A stretch of 64,000 nt of DNA from Candidatus Sericytochromatia bacterium S15B-MN24 CBMW_12. GTDB lineage: Bacteria > Cyanobacteriota > Sericytochromatia > S15B-MN24 > UBA4093. The position numbers were made by a program, and so were the translations under genes. Positions 33,999-42,850 of this stretch are shown piece after piece. The notes under the pieces were generated by a model that saw nothing but the letters and a program-made list of their open reading frames with translations, did not search any database and was not told the origin of the DNA. The stretch is taken from positions 39,934-103,933 of the forward strand of contig DAZV01000036.1 of NCBI GenBank assembly GCA_002083825.1, read 5' to 3'. Within the stretch, counting starts at the first letter, position 1. Every line of letters starts with the position of its first letter.

Positions 33999-34286
33999 TC
34001 AGCGGGGTTCGCCGAGACATTCCTTGAGGGCCTTTCCGGCCGTGAAGCTGGGCGTCTTGCGGGCCTTGATCGGAATGGTCTCGCCGGTGCGAGGGTTCTT
34101 CCCCAGGCGCGCGGCGCGCTCCCGGACGGCGAAGGTTCCGAAGCCGACCAAGGTGACCTTCTCGTCCTTGGACAGCGCCTCGGTGATCGTCTCGAAGGCC
34201 GCCGAAACCAGTTGCTCGGCTGTCTTCTTGGGCATGTGGGTCTTCTGGGCGACCGTGGTTACCAGCTCGTCCTTGTTCACGCTCAT
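33999..34286 (-). CDS. HU-family DNA-binding protein
   Basis: 95 residues, full length for HU/IHF: MSVNKDELVTTVAQKTHMPK then KTAEQLVSAAFETITEALSKDEKVTLVGFGTFAVRERAARLGKNPRTGETIPIKARKTPSFTAGKALKE. The GFGTF turn and the RxGxNPxTGE beta arm with the DNA-intercalating Pro are intact. It is a homodimeric nucleoid protein that bends DNA. GGGGG abuts the start. It diverges from gmk across about 240 bp with an ACGGGC/GCCCGT dyad. Confidence 0.95.
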   Translation of the reverse strand: MSVNKDELVTTVAQKTHMPKKTAEQLVSAAFETITEALSKDEKVTLVGFGTFAVRERAARLGKNPRTGETIPIKARKTPSFTAGKALKECLGEPR

Positions 34287-34461
34287 CCCCCTTTGATTCG
34301 ACTCGGAGCGGCATCCCCCTTTATTTATCACGGGCCTCGGGCGCCCGTCACCGCAGGAGCGTGAATTCGAAACGCCCGCCAGGACGGCGTCTTCCTTGCT
34401 TTCCTCCCCCGCCTTGGTGTAACATGAGCGCTTGACCTTCCCCGCGAAACGCGAGATCCCC

Positions 34462-34497
34462 CGATGTGCGACCCGATGTGCGACCCGATGTGCGACC
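34462..34497. repeat. Three perfect 12-bp tandem repeats upstream of gmk
   Basis: CGATGTGCGACC is repeated three times without change in the HU-gmk gap, about 25 bp before the chosen gmk start. In the gmk frame it would encode RPDV repeats if translation began upstream. It may be a copy-number-variable site or a cluster of regulator half-sites. Confidence 0.7.
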
Positions 34498-34522
34498 TGA
34501 GGATAGGCTGACGACCACGCTG

Positions 34523-35197
34523 ATGAATACGCCTCCCCAAACCCCCAGCGGTCTGCGCCGCGGTTCCCGTCCCAAATCATCCGCCGCGTTCGAGCGGGTC
34601 GCCGGCAAGACCCGCAAGGGCATGTTGGTGGTCATCTCCGGCCCTTCCGGAGTTGGCAAAGGGACCTTGGTCAAGGAACTGAGCAAGCGCATGCCCGAAC
34701 TGCGCCAGTCGATCTCCGTCACGACCCGCGAACCGCGACCGGGCGAGGAGGACGGAGTTCACTACTTCTTCCGAACCGATGAACAGTTCGAGCAGATGGT
34801 CGCCAATGACGAGCTGATCGAATGGTCCCAGTTCGTCAACGGACTCTTCTACGGCACCCCGCGTTCTTTCGTCGAGGAGCAGCTCCGGGCCGGGAACGAC
34901 GTCGTGCTCGAGATCGACGTCAAGGGAGCCATCCAGGTCAAGGAGCGCATGCCCAACGGGGTTTACGTCTTCATCCTGCCACCCACCATGGAGGAGCTCG
35001 AAGCACGCTTGCGAAAGCGTCAGACCGAAGCCGCCGAGGCGATCCGCCAGCGGCTCTCGGTGGCCGTCGACGAGTTGAACTTCCTCTTGCTTTACGATTT
35101 TCAGGTGGTCAATGACGACCTGGACAAGGCCGCCCGCAAGCTCGAGGCAATCGTCATCGCCGAACGCTGCCGCGTGGGCCGCCACCTGCCTCACTGA
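34523..35197 (+). CDS. gmk: Guanylate kinase
   Basis: 224 residues. The P-loop is ISGPSGVGKGTL, the GMP-binding residues are in SVTTREPRPGEEDGVHYFF, and DVVLEIDVKGAIQVK is the family core. It phosphorylates GMP to GDP with ATP. The N-terminus has about 30 extra residues (NTPPQTPSGLRRGSRPK...) compared with the usual start; ATG 34622 would give a 191-residue minimal enzyme. ATG 34523 is a compromise, as no strong ribosome site decides it. It is followed by rpoZ, coaBC and priA, the order conserved in many bacteria. Confidence 0.92.
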   Translation: MNTPPQTPSGLRRGSRPKSSAAFERVAGKTRKGMLVVISGPSGVGKGTLVKELSKRMPELRQSISVTTREPRPGEEDGVHYFFRTDEQFEQMVANDELIEWSQFVNGLFYGTPRSFVEEQLRAGNDVVLEIDVKGAIQVKERMPNGVYVFILPPTMEELEARLRKRQTEAAEAIRQRLSVAVDELNFLLLYDFQVVNDDLDKAARKLEAIVIAERCRVGRHLPH

Positions 35198-35211
35198 TAA
35201 GGAGACGATCG

Positions 35212-35397
35212 ATGCACACGGAATTGTTGGCCAAGGCCTCGAACAAGTACGATCTGGTCATGCAGATCGCCCGCCGCGCCAAGCGAATCAAGGACGAAGT
35301 TTCCCGGGACGGCACCCCGGAGACCGTCAAGCCCATTCCTCGCGCCATCGGTGAGATGAACGACGAACAGCACGCCCTCACCCAAGCCAACATCTAG
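35212..35397 (+). CDS. rpoZ: RNA polymerase omega subunit
   Basis: 61 residues: MHTELLAKASNKYDLVMQIA then RRAKRIKDEVSRDGTPETVKPIPRAIGEMN, with KYDLVMQIARRAKRI the omega core helix that clamps the beta-prime C-terminus. AAGGAGA eight bases before the ATG. Its place between gmk and coaBC matches the conserved cluster and confirms the call despite the small size. Confidence 0.92.
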   Translation: MHTELLAKASNKYDLVMQIARRAKRIKDEVSRDGTPETVKPIPRAIGEMNDEQHALTQANI

Positions 35398-35401
35398 TCC
35401 C

Positions 35402-36595
35402 ATGCCGACCCTCCTGCTTGGCGTTTCTGGCGGGATAGCGGCGTACAAGTCGGCTGACCTGACCTCCCTCCTCCGCAAGCGAGGCTGGGAGGTTCGCGTC
35501 GTCATGACCCCCGCCGCCACCCAGTTCGTCACCCCCCTGACCCTCCAGACACTCTCCCGCCAGAAGGTTCACCTCGATCCCTTCGACCTCCCCGCCGATT
35601 CCGGAGTCGCCCACATCGACCTGGTCAAAGGCCTCGATCTCGCAGCGGTGGTCCCCGCAACCGCCAACCTGATGGCCAAGGTCGCCCACGGCATCGCCGA
35701 CGACCTCTTGACCACCACCCTGCTCGCCCTGCGTTGCCCCCTGATCCTCGCTCCCGCCATGAACTCGGCCATGTGGGAGCATCCCGCGACCCAGGCCAAC
35801 CTGCGCCTCCTCGAGTCTCACGGGGTTTCCCTCATCCCCCCCGCCAGCGGTGAGCTGGCATGTGGCGACATCGGGATAGGCAAGCTCGCCGACGTCGAGG
35901 AAATCGCGAACCGAATCGAGGCCCTGCACCAGAAGCGCCTGCATGCCAACCGCCTTCACGGCCGGCGGGTGCTCATCACCGCCGGCGGCACCCGCGAGCC
36001 CCTGGACCCCGTGAGGTACCTCGGTAATCGATCGAGCGGCAAGATGGGTCATGCCCTGGCCGCCGCCGCCGCGATGCGAGGAGCCGAGGTCACGCTCATC
36101 ACCACCGCCTCCCTGCCGGTTCCGCCCGGTGTCGGAGCCGTTCCCGTCGCCACCGCCCAGGAGATGCTCGAAGCGGTCCAAAAGCACCTGCCGGGAGCGG
36201 ACCTCCTGGTCATGGCGGCAGCCGTCGCGGATTATCGCCCCGCCAGGGTCGCCTCGCAGAAGATCAAGAAATCAGACGAGGCCCTGACCATCGCCCTGGA
36301 GCCGACCCCGGACATTCTCGCCACGCTGCGGCCCTTGCGCCGGCCGGACCAGCTGATCGTCGGCTTTGCCGCCGAGACCGATTCCCTCATTCCACATGCC
36401 CAGCGGAAACTGGAGCGCAAAGGGCTGGATTTCATCGTGGCCAACGACGTTTCCCGCCCCGGCATCGGCTTCGAATCCGATGAAAACGCGGTTACGGTGC
36501 TGGGGAACGACGGAGTGGTCGCCAATTGGGAGGTTGCGTCCAAGCAGGCGATCGCCGAGCGCCTTCTCGACCTCTTCGCCGATCGCCTTCCCTGA
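35402..36595 (+). CDS. coaBC: Bifunctional phosphopantothenoylcysteine decarboxylase/synthetase
   Basis: 397 residues of the CoaBC (Dfp) fusion in coenzyme A synthesis. The CoaC flavoprotein half begins LLLGVSGGIAAYKSADL and includes the catalytic His in VAHIDL, the NSAMWEHPA motif and the ACGDIGIGKL clamp Cys. The CoaB half starts near residue 185 with RRVLITAGGTREPLDPVRYLGNRSSGKMG and has AAVADYRP and KIKK for CTP and substrate. FVANDVSRPGIGF is the terminal motif. Start ATG 35402 lies four bases after the rpoZ stop. Confidence 0.96.
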   Translation: MPTLLLGVSGGIAAYKSADLTSLLRKRGWEVRVVMTPAATQFVTPLTLQTLSRQKVHLDPFDLPADSGVAHIDLVKGLDLAAVVPATANLMAKVAHGIADDLLTTTLLALRCPLILAPAMNSAMWEHPATQANLRLLESHGVSLIPPASGELACGDIGIGKLADVEEIANRIEALHQKRLHANRLHGRRVLITAGGTREPLDPVRYLGNRSSGKMGHALAAAAAMRGAEVTLITTASLPVPPGVGAVPVATAQEMLEAVQKHLPGADLLVMAAAVADYRPARVASQKIKKSDEALTIALEPTPDILATLRPLRRPDQLIVGFAAETDSLIPHAQRKLERKGLDFIVANDVSRPGIGFESDENAVTVLGNDGVVANWEVASKQAIAERLLDLFADRLP

Positions 36596-36596
36596 G

Positions 36597-38780
36597 ATGC
36601 CCCGCTTCGTCGAAGTCCTGATCGACTCCATCCCTCTGGCCGATCCCAAGCCCTTCACCTACCGGGTCCCCCCGGAGTACGAGGACGCCGTGGCCATGGG
36701 AACCGCCGTCGTCGTTCCCTTCGGCGGACGAAGGAAGGTCGCGGGCTTCGTGGTGGCCTGCCACGACCAGGATCCCGGCGTCCCCCTCAAGGACCTCCTC
36801 GGCGTCCTCGGCGACATGGCGGTCCCTCCGGCGCTCTACGATCTCTTCGACTGGATCTCCCAAACCACCATGAGCAGCTTCGCTCAGGTCTGGACGACCG
36901 CCGTCCCCCGCGGAGCCCTGGCTCGGAAGTCCCAGGCGAAGATGCAGTGGGTGGCGCGCGCCATTGCGCCTCCCGAAGGGCTCAGCGCCCGGCAGCAGCA
37001 GATGTTCGATGTCCTGGTCCTCGCGGGCGGCTGTCTGACCGTGGCCGAACTCGCCCGCCGGGCGGGTTCCAGCGCAGGCGTGGCGCAGACCCTGGCCAAG
37101 CGCGGTGCCATCAGTCTTGCTCAAGAAAGGATCTGGCGGGCGCCGTCATTGCCTGACGCTCAGCATATCTTGCCGTTCGCGCTCAATGTCGAGCAGGCGG
37201 CGGCCGTGGAGGCGATCGCCCAGGGTGAGGCGGGTTCGAGCTTCCTGCTCTACGGGGTGACGGGTTCCGGCAAGACCGAGGTCTACCTCCAGGCGATCGC
37301 AAAGACCCTTTCCGAAGGGAAGTCCGCCATCATGCTGGTGCCGGAAATCGCGCTCACCCCCCAGACGATTTCGCGCTTTCGAGGACGCTTCGGCGATCGC
37401 CTGGCCCTCATGCACAGCACCCTGAGCGACGGAGAACGCTTCGACGAATGGCAGCGACTTCGCGACGGCGACGCCCAGGTTGCCGTGGGCGCCCGCTCGG
37501 CCATCTTCGCCCCGCTGCCGAACCTGGGGCTCATCATCCTCGACGAAGAGCACGAAGGATCTTACAAGCAGGATTCGTCTCCGCGCTATCACGCCCGGGC
37601 CGTGGCCATGCGGCGCGCCGAACTCGAAGGGGCCAAGGTGATCCTGGGATCGGCGACGCCGAGCGTGGAGAGCTTCTACCGGGCGAATCTGGGCGAGCTG
37701 AGGCGGCTCGACCTGACGGGTCGGGTTTCGGGGCGCCCGCTTCCGCCGGTGGAGCTGGTGGACATGCGCGAGGAGCTGAAGGCCGGGAACCGCAAGATCT
37801 TCTCGCGTAGCCTGCTCGCGGCTCTGAGCGAGCACCTGGATCGCGGCGAGCAGGTGATCCTGCTGATGAACCGGCGCGGGTACGCTTCCTTCGTGCTTTG
37901 CCGCAGCTGCGGCGAAGCCGTCACCTGTCCGAGTTGTTCGGTGAGCCTCACGTATCACAAGGATCACGATCTCTTGCGCTGCCACATGTGCAACTTCGCG
38001 GGGCCTAACCCAAAGCGCTGTCCGGGTTGCCAGAGCCCGTTCATCAAGTACTTCGGGGCGGGAACCCAGCAGGTTGCGGAGGCTGCGCAGGTGCTGCTGC
38101 CCGGGGCGCGCATCTTGAGGCTCGATCGCGATACGACCACCCGGAAGGATTCGCACCGCCGGATTCTCGAAGCGTTCGGCAAGGGCGAGGCGGATGTCCT
38201 GATTGGTACCCAGATGGTGGCCAAGGGACTGGACATGCCGCGGGTGTCGCTGGTGGGGGTGGTGGCGGCGGACGTCGCGCTCAACCTGCCGGACTTCAGG
38301 GCTGCCGAGCGCACCTTCCAGCTGATCACGCAGGTGGCGGGACGTGCGGGGCGCGGCGACATTCCCGGCCGGGTGATCGTTCAGACCTATGCCCCCGAGC
38401 ATCCGAGCTTGCAGTTCGCGAAGCATCACGATTACGACGGATTTTACGCGCGAGAGGTCAGCGATCGCGAGGCCTTGCGCTATCCCCCGTTCCAGCGCCT
38501 GGTAAACGTGGTCTTCAGCGCCGAAACGCAAGCGCCAGCACAGTCAGCGGCCGAACTTGCTGCCGGCATGCTACGCGAATACGACGGCTTGACGGTGCTG
38601 GGTCCAGCAGAGTCGGCGATAGCGCAGATTAGGGGGCGGTTTCGGGTGCAGATCCTGCTGAAGACCGAGGATCCCGACTTGGCTCGCTTGGCCCTGCGCG
38701 AGGCCCTGAAGCCGGGGCGCATCCCGCGGACGTCGGGGTTGAGAGTGGCCGTCGACGTGGATCCGGTCACGATCCTCTGA
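36597..38780 (+). CDS. priA: Primosomal replication-restart helicase
   Basis: 727 residues, a 3'-5' DExH helicase that reloads DnaB at stalled forks. The N-terminal 3'-DNA-binding domain begins RFVEVLIDSIPLADPKPFTYRVP. Walker A is LLYGVTGSGKTEVYL and motif II is LIILDEEHEGSYKQD. Two zinc sites are embedded: CRSCGEAVTCPSC and CHMCNFAGPNPKRCPGC. Motifs V and VI are IGTQMVAKGLDMP and QVAGRAGRGDIPG. ATG 36597 follows the coaBC stop by one base. The longer open frame upstream overlaps coaBC and is not coding. Confidence 0.96.
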   Translation: MPRFVEVLIDSIPLADPKPFTYRVPPEYEDAVAMGTAVVVPFGGRRKVAGFVVACHDQDPGVPLKDLLGVLGDMAVPPALYDLFDWISQTTMSSFAQVWTTAVPRGALARKSQAKMQWVARAIAPPEGLSARQQQMFDVLVLAGGCLTVAELARRAGSSAGVAQTLAKRGAISLAQERIWRAPSLPDAQHILPFALNVEQAAAVEAIAQGEAGSSFLLYGVTGSGKTEVYLQAIAKTLSEGKSAIMLVPEIALTPQTISRFRGRFGDRLALMHSTLSDGERFDEWQRLRDGDAQVAVGARSAIFAPLPNLGLIILDEEHEGSYKQDSSPRYHARAVAMRRAELEGAKVILGSATPSVESFYRANLGELRRLDLTGRVSGRPLPPVELVDMREELKAGNRKIFSRSLLAALSEHLDRGEQVILLMNRRGYASFVLCRSCGEAVTCPSCSVSLTYHKDHDLLRCHMCNFAGPNPKRCPGCQSPFIKYFGAGTQQVAEAAQVLLPGARILRLDRDTTTRKDSHRRILEAFGKGEADVLIGTQMVAKGLDMPRVSLVGVVAADVALNLPDFRAAERTFQLITQVAGRAGRGDIPGRVIVQTYAPEHPSLQFAKHHDYDGFYAREVSDREALRYPPFQRLVNVVFSAETQAPAQSAAELAAGMLREYDGLTVLGPAESAIAQIRGRFRVQILLKTEDPDLARLALREALKPGRIPRTSGLRVAVDVDPVTIL

Positions 38781-38785
38781 ACCGC

Positions 38786-38815
38786 GGGGCATGACGCCAA
38801 GCTGGGGCCCCTTTT
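38786..38815 (+). terminator. Possible terminator after priA
   Basis: GGGGC (38786-38790) can pair with GCCCC (38807-38811), followed directly by TTTT. The stem is short, so this is a weak candidate. Confidence 0.4.
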
Positions 38816-38874
38816 CGCCGAAACCCGCAAAATGACGCCTTCTCGGCTATTGATTCCAGTACGGACGGGGCTAT

Positions 38875-38901
38875 CATGGCCCATGGGCCGCGCGGGCCAT
38901 G
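38875..38901. promoter_or_regulatory. Inverted repeat in the sigma-factor leader
   Basis: CATGGCCC (38875-38882) and GGGCCATG (38894-38901) surround an 11-base spacer that itself contains GGGCC, giving several alternative pairings. It sits about 75 bases before the sigma start, in the 196-bp gap after priA; it could be an operator or an mRNA hairpin. Confidence 0.4.
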
Positions 38902-38976
38902 CCGTCGCGACCGGCTCGAGAGCCGATGGGGCGGCGATGGGCCCCGCAAGGTCCATGGCTCAACGAGGAGGCGAAA

Positions 38977-39996
<1,020 letters not shown>

Positions 39997-40046
39997 CGCC
40001 GGGACCGATGGCGGGTCGAGCGAATAATAATTCGTGAGGGGGGCTT

Positions 40047-40072
40047 GCGTATCGAACAAAAATTCGATACGC
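40047..40072. promoter_or_regulatory. 10-bp inverted repeat upstream of recA, SOS-box-like
   Basis: GCGTATCGAA (40047-40056) and TTCGATACGC (40063-40072) form a perfect dyad about 77 bases before the recA start. The core CGAAC-AAAA-ATTCG differs by one base from the Gram-positive LexA box form GAAC-N4-GTTC. A second AT-rich motif GAATAATAATTC (40022-40033) and CATGTTGAACATG (40118-40130, also palindromic) share the leader. A LexA-type operator is the natural reading. Confidence 0.55.
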
Positions 40073-40148
40073 TGATCCATGTCGTTTCCCCCTCGCGTCT
40101 CTGCGTCGCGATTCCCTCATGTTGAACATGTTGAAAAGGAGCCTGTGC

Positions 40149-41225
40149 ATGGCAAAGGATGTCGTCTCTTCGAAGGATGCGGGCGCAGATAAGCGCAAGG
40201 CCCTGGATCTCGCGCTCGCAGGCATCGAAAAGCAATTCGGCAAGGGCTCGATCATGAAGCTGGGCGACTCCGCCCGCCTGAACGTCGAGGCTGTTTCGAC
40301 CGGGATCCTTCCCCTGGATATCGCCCTGGGCGTGGGGGGGCTTCCGCGGGGCCGCGTCGTCGAGATCTACGGCCCGGAATCCGGCGGCAAGACCACGGTC
40401 AGCTTGCAGGTGGTCGCTCAGGTCCAGAAGAACGGCGGAGTGGCGGCGTTCATCGACGCCGAACATGCCCTGGATCCGCAGTACGCCCGCCGTATCGGCG
40501 TCGATATCGACAACTTGCTGGTCTCCCAGCCGGATACGGGAGAGCAGGCGTTGGAGATCGCCGACGCCCTGGTGAGATCGGCCGCCGTGGATCTGATCGT
40601 GATCGACTCCGTCGCCGCCCTGGTTCCCAAGGCGGAGCTCGAGGGCGACATGGGTGACACCCACGTCGGGCTGCAGGCCCGCCTCATGAGCCAGGCGCTC
40701 CGCAAGCTCACCGCCACCATCGGCAAGTCCAACTGCATCGTCATCTTCATCAACCAGCTGCGCGAAAAGGTCGGAGTCATGTTCGGCAGCCCCGAGGTCA
40801 CCACCGGCGGTCGGGCCCTGCGCTTCTACTCTTCCGTCCGCATCGAGGTGCGCCGCATCGAAACCCTCAAGAAGGACGGCGTCGAGATCGGAAACCGGGT
40901 CAAGGCCAAGGTCGTCAAGAACAAGGTCTCGCCGCCGTTCCGGGTGGCCGAGTTCGACCTCATGTTCGGCGAGGGCGTCAACCGCTACGGTTGCGTTCTC
41001 GACATGGCCGTCGAGCACAACATCGTCAACAAGTCCGGTTCCTGGTTCTCCTACGGCGAGAACAAGATCGGCCAGGGCCGCGAGGGCGCCAAGGAGTTCT
41101 TCCGCAACAACCCCGAACTCTGCGACGAGGTCGAGCGGCTGGTGCGCACTCGCCTCAGCCTCATCAGCCGAGAGGCCACCCCGGAGCCCCTGGGCGCCGA
41201 GGAGGACGATCTCCTCGAAGACTAG
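40149..41225 (+). CDS. recA: Recombinase RecA
   Basis: 358 residues, standard length. It forms nucleoprotein filaments for homologous recombination and SOS induction. Walker A is GPESGGKTT (75-83); most RecA proteins have GPESSGKTT, so the Ser is Gly here. Other motifs: [14 protein letters not shown] with the catalytic Glu, [12 protein letters not shown], loop L1 [21 protein letters not shown], loop L2 [32 protein letters not shown], and an acidic C-terminus. I start at ATG 40149 (AAAGGAG about eight bases upstream); in-frame ATGs at 40119 and 40128 would add ten or seven unusual residues. A shared hairpin follows. Confidence 0.97.
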   Translation: MAKDVVSSKDAGADKRKALDLALAGIEKQFGKGSIMKLGDSARLNVEAVSTGILPLDIALGVGGLPRGRVVEIYGPESGGKTTVSLQVVAQVQKNGGVAAFIDAEHALDPQYARRIGVDIDNLLVSQPDTGEQALEIADALVRSAAVDLIVIDSVAALVPKAELEGDMGDTHVGLQARLMSQALRKLTATIGKSNCIVIFINQLREKVGVMFGSPEVTTGGRALRFYSSVRIEVRRIETLKKDGVEIGNRVKAKVVKNKVSPPFRVAEFDLMFGEGVNRYGCVLDMAVEHNIVNKSGSWFSYGENKIGQGREGAKEFFRNNPELCDEVERLVRTRLSLISREATPEPLGAEEDDLLED

Positions 41226-41262
41226 ACTCACGCTCGCTGGCGATGGGCGTCATGAACATCAA

Positions 41263-41286
41263 AGGGGCGCCCATGCGGGCGCCCCT
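41263..41286. terminator. Hairpin between recA and the convergent pentein hydrolase
   Basis: AGGGGCGCCC (41263-41272) and GGGCGCCCCT (41277-41286) with an ATGC loop. On the minus strand TTTGATG follows, so it works best as the terminator of the minus-strand gene, but it can end recA as well. Confidence 0.7.
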
Positions 41287-41325
41287 CGATCTTGCGACAG
41301 ACCGGGATTCATCCGATCGGCTAGG

Positions 41326-42237
41326 CTAGTAGATCATCATCTTCAGACAGAAGACGGATCCCCCCGACTTCATGTACTCGGACGTATCCACTTCGATCAC
41401 GTCCAGTCCCTGGGCGCGCAGGCGCGACACGGTCTGCGTGGCGCCGGGATGCATGATCACATGGCGTCCGCCCAGTGCCAGCGCGTTGCCCGCAAAGCAG
41501 CCAAGGGCTTCCGACGCCGGAATCTCGATCAGGTTCGGGAACGCTTCATGGAGCATGGCGAGGCCCTCGGCGTCGAAGGCCTCGGGAACGACCATGGCGG
41601 TGGTCTCGTTGATGAGGCTCAGGCAGGTATCCAGGTGATAGAACTTGTCGGTGACGAGCCGGAGAGCCACGATGGGCACGCCCAGCAGGGCGGCTACGAC
41701 GTCGTAGGTCGAGCGATCGGTGCGGTGACCGTGGCCGCCCCAGATGAGCTTCTTGCCCGGGTGCCAGAGCGCATCGCCTTGGCCTTCGAGCAGCATGTCC
41801 GCCGAGGGAAGTTCGAGAATCCGGTAGCCGTGCGCCTCGAACCAGGCGCGATAATGGGCGACCTCTTGTTGGCGGGACGGATGGCGCATGTTGCTGAGCA
41901 GGACGTAGGGGCGATCCTCGGCGTCGAGGCCGGGGAGGGTCTGATTCGCCGCGAAGACCATGTCCTCGCAACCCGCGGCTCCCGGGATGACCTCGACCGG
42001 GAAGCCGAGACGCTCGAAGGTCGCCTTGAGCAACTCCCACTGCGCCTTGGCTTTGTCGAGGTCGATGGCGCCCGCGTTGCCCTCCATGTAGGGGTTCTTG
42101 ACGTCGATCACGCAGAAGTAATCGGGGGAACACATGAGCACCTTGTCGGGTTCGCGACGCGGCGCGAGAGTGGCCAGGTCCAGTGCCTTGAATGCGTCGA
42201 GCGTGTCTATGACGGTAGGCTTCGAGGTGGTCAGCAA
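41326..42237 (-). CDS. Amidinotransferase/DDAH-type pentein hydrolase
   Basis: About 303 residues of the guanidine-modifying pentein superfamily. Motifs: CSPDYFCVIDVKNPYMEGN, GCEDMVFAANQTL (Asp/Glu near the guanidine), LIWGGHGHRTD, the catalytic His in KFYHLDTCLSLI, and the nucleophile Cys in SGGSVFCLKM at the C-terminus. Such enzymes hydrolyse arginine, dimethylarginine or related guanidines, or transfer amidino groups; the substrate is not settled. TTG 42237 has AAGGAG six bases upstream and is chosen over the in-frame ATG at 42300, which lacks one. It converges on recA. Confidence 0.82.
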   Translation of the reverse strand: MLTTSKPTVIDTLDAFKALDLATLAPRREPDKVLMCSPDYFCVIDVKNPYMEGNAGAIDLDKAKAQWELLKATFERLGFPVEVIPGAAGCEDMVFAANQTLPGLDAEDRPYVLLSNMRHPSRQQEVAHYRAWFEAHGYRILELPSADMLLEGQGDALWHPGKKLIWGGHGHRTDRSTYDVVAALLGVPIVALRLVTDKFYHLDTCLSLINETTAMVVPEAFDAEGLAMLHEAFPNLIEIPASEALGCFAGNALALGGRHVIMHPGATQTVSRLRAQGLDVIEVDTSEYMKSGGSVFCLKMMIY

Positions 42238-42363
42238 TCGAAACTCCTTTTTCAGGGGGCCCTCGGGCCCTGGCGGATGATCGGGAAAGCGAGGATGCAA
42301 AGGGATTGCGCCGGAACGATCTTACCCGAAGTGGGGACGAAAGTCAGGTCCGTGGGCGCTTGT

Positions 42364-42609
42364 CTAGGGGGCCGTGCTTCCCTTGGGCTTGGTGCCATGA
42401 GGCCTGGTCGTGAGGCCCTTGACGTGCAGGGCATCGCCCGAAACCTCGAGGTCGACCCAGAGGTCGCGGCCAATCTTGACGTTTCCTCCCTTCACCTGAT
42501 CATCCTGAGCGATCTCGGTAAGTGCATCGAAAACTTCATTGATCTGATCGTCGGTGAGGTTTTCGGTGGCCTGGTCAAAGCCACTGAAGAAGGTCAATCG
42601 GTAGCTCAT
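42364..42609 (-). CDS. Hypothetical 81-residue protein
   Basis: MSYRLTFFSGFDQATENLTD then DQINEVFDALTEIAQDDQVKGGNVKIGRDLWVDLEVSGDALHVKGLTTRPHGTKPKGS. It alternates beta-alpha-beta and has no membrane segment; the pattern is compact and likely folded. AGGAGG five bases before the ATG makes translation likely. No family recognised. It lies between the pentein gene and the tnpB element, and the element inserted about 80 bases upstream of its start. Confidence 0.6.
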   Translation of the reverse strand: MSYRLTFFSGFDQATENLTDDQINEVFDALTEIAQDDQVKGGNVKIGRDLWVDLEVSGDALHVKGLTTRPHGTKPKGSTAP

Positions 42610-42693
42610 GGCATCCTCCTGGTCGCGTCGGAACCGCCTTAGCATAACATGGAGCGCCTCGTGACTCGCTTGATCGGGCCCGCTATTCAGGTT

Positions 42694-42850
42694 TTGACAC
42701 TCCCCACGCCTGAGGGCGGGGATTCTGGGGTTAACCAAGGCTCTGCCCGAGCCTGAGGATGTTCTTCGCCGCGTTCCAGTCTCGATCGATCTCGAGTCCG
42801 CAGCCGCAGCGATGTTCGCGTTCTCGCAATCCTTTTCTGGTGAGGGAGCC
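42694..42850 (-). ncRNA. Putative omega (reRNA) guide scaffold at the tnpB 3' end
   Basis: In TnpB systems the guide RNA derives from the 3' end of tnpB and the right end of the element. Here the right-end hairpin (about 42700-42726) ends at GTGTCAA, after which the flanking DNA would supply the guide, on the minus strand approximately AACCTGAATAGCGGGC (42693 to 42678). The 5' limit of the RNA is only a guess, placed inside the tnpB coding end. Confidence 0.5.

Noticed and set aside
36366..36596. Upstream 77-codon extension of priA
   Set aside because: It overlaps coaBC in another frame; PriA homology begins at ATG 36597.
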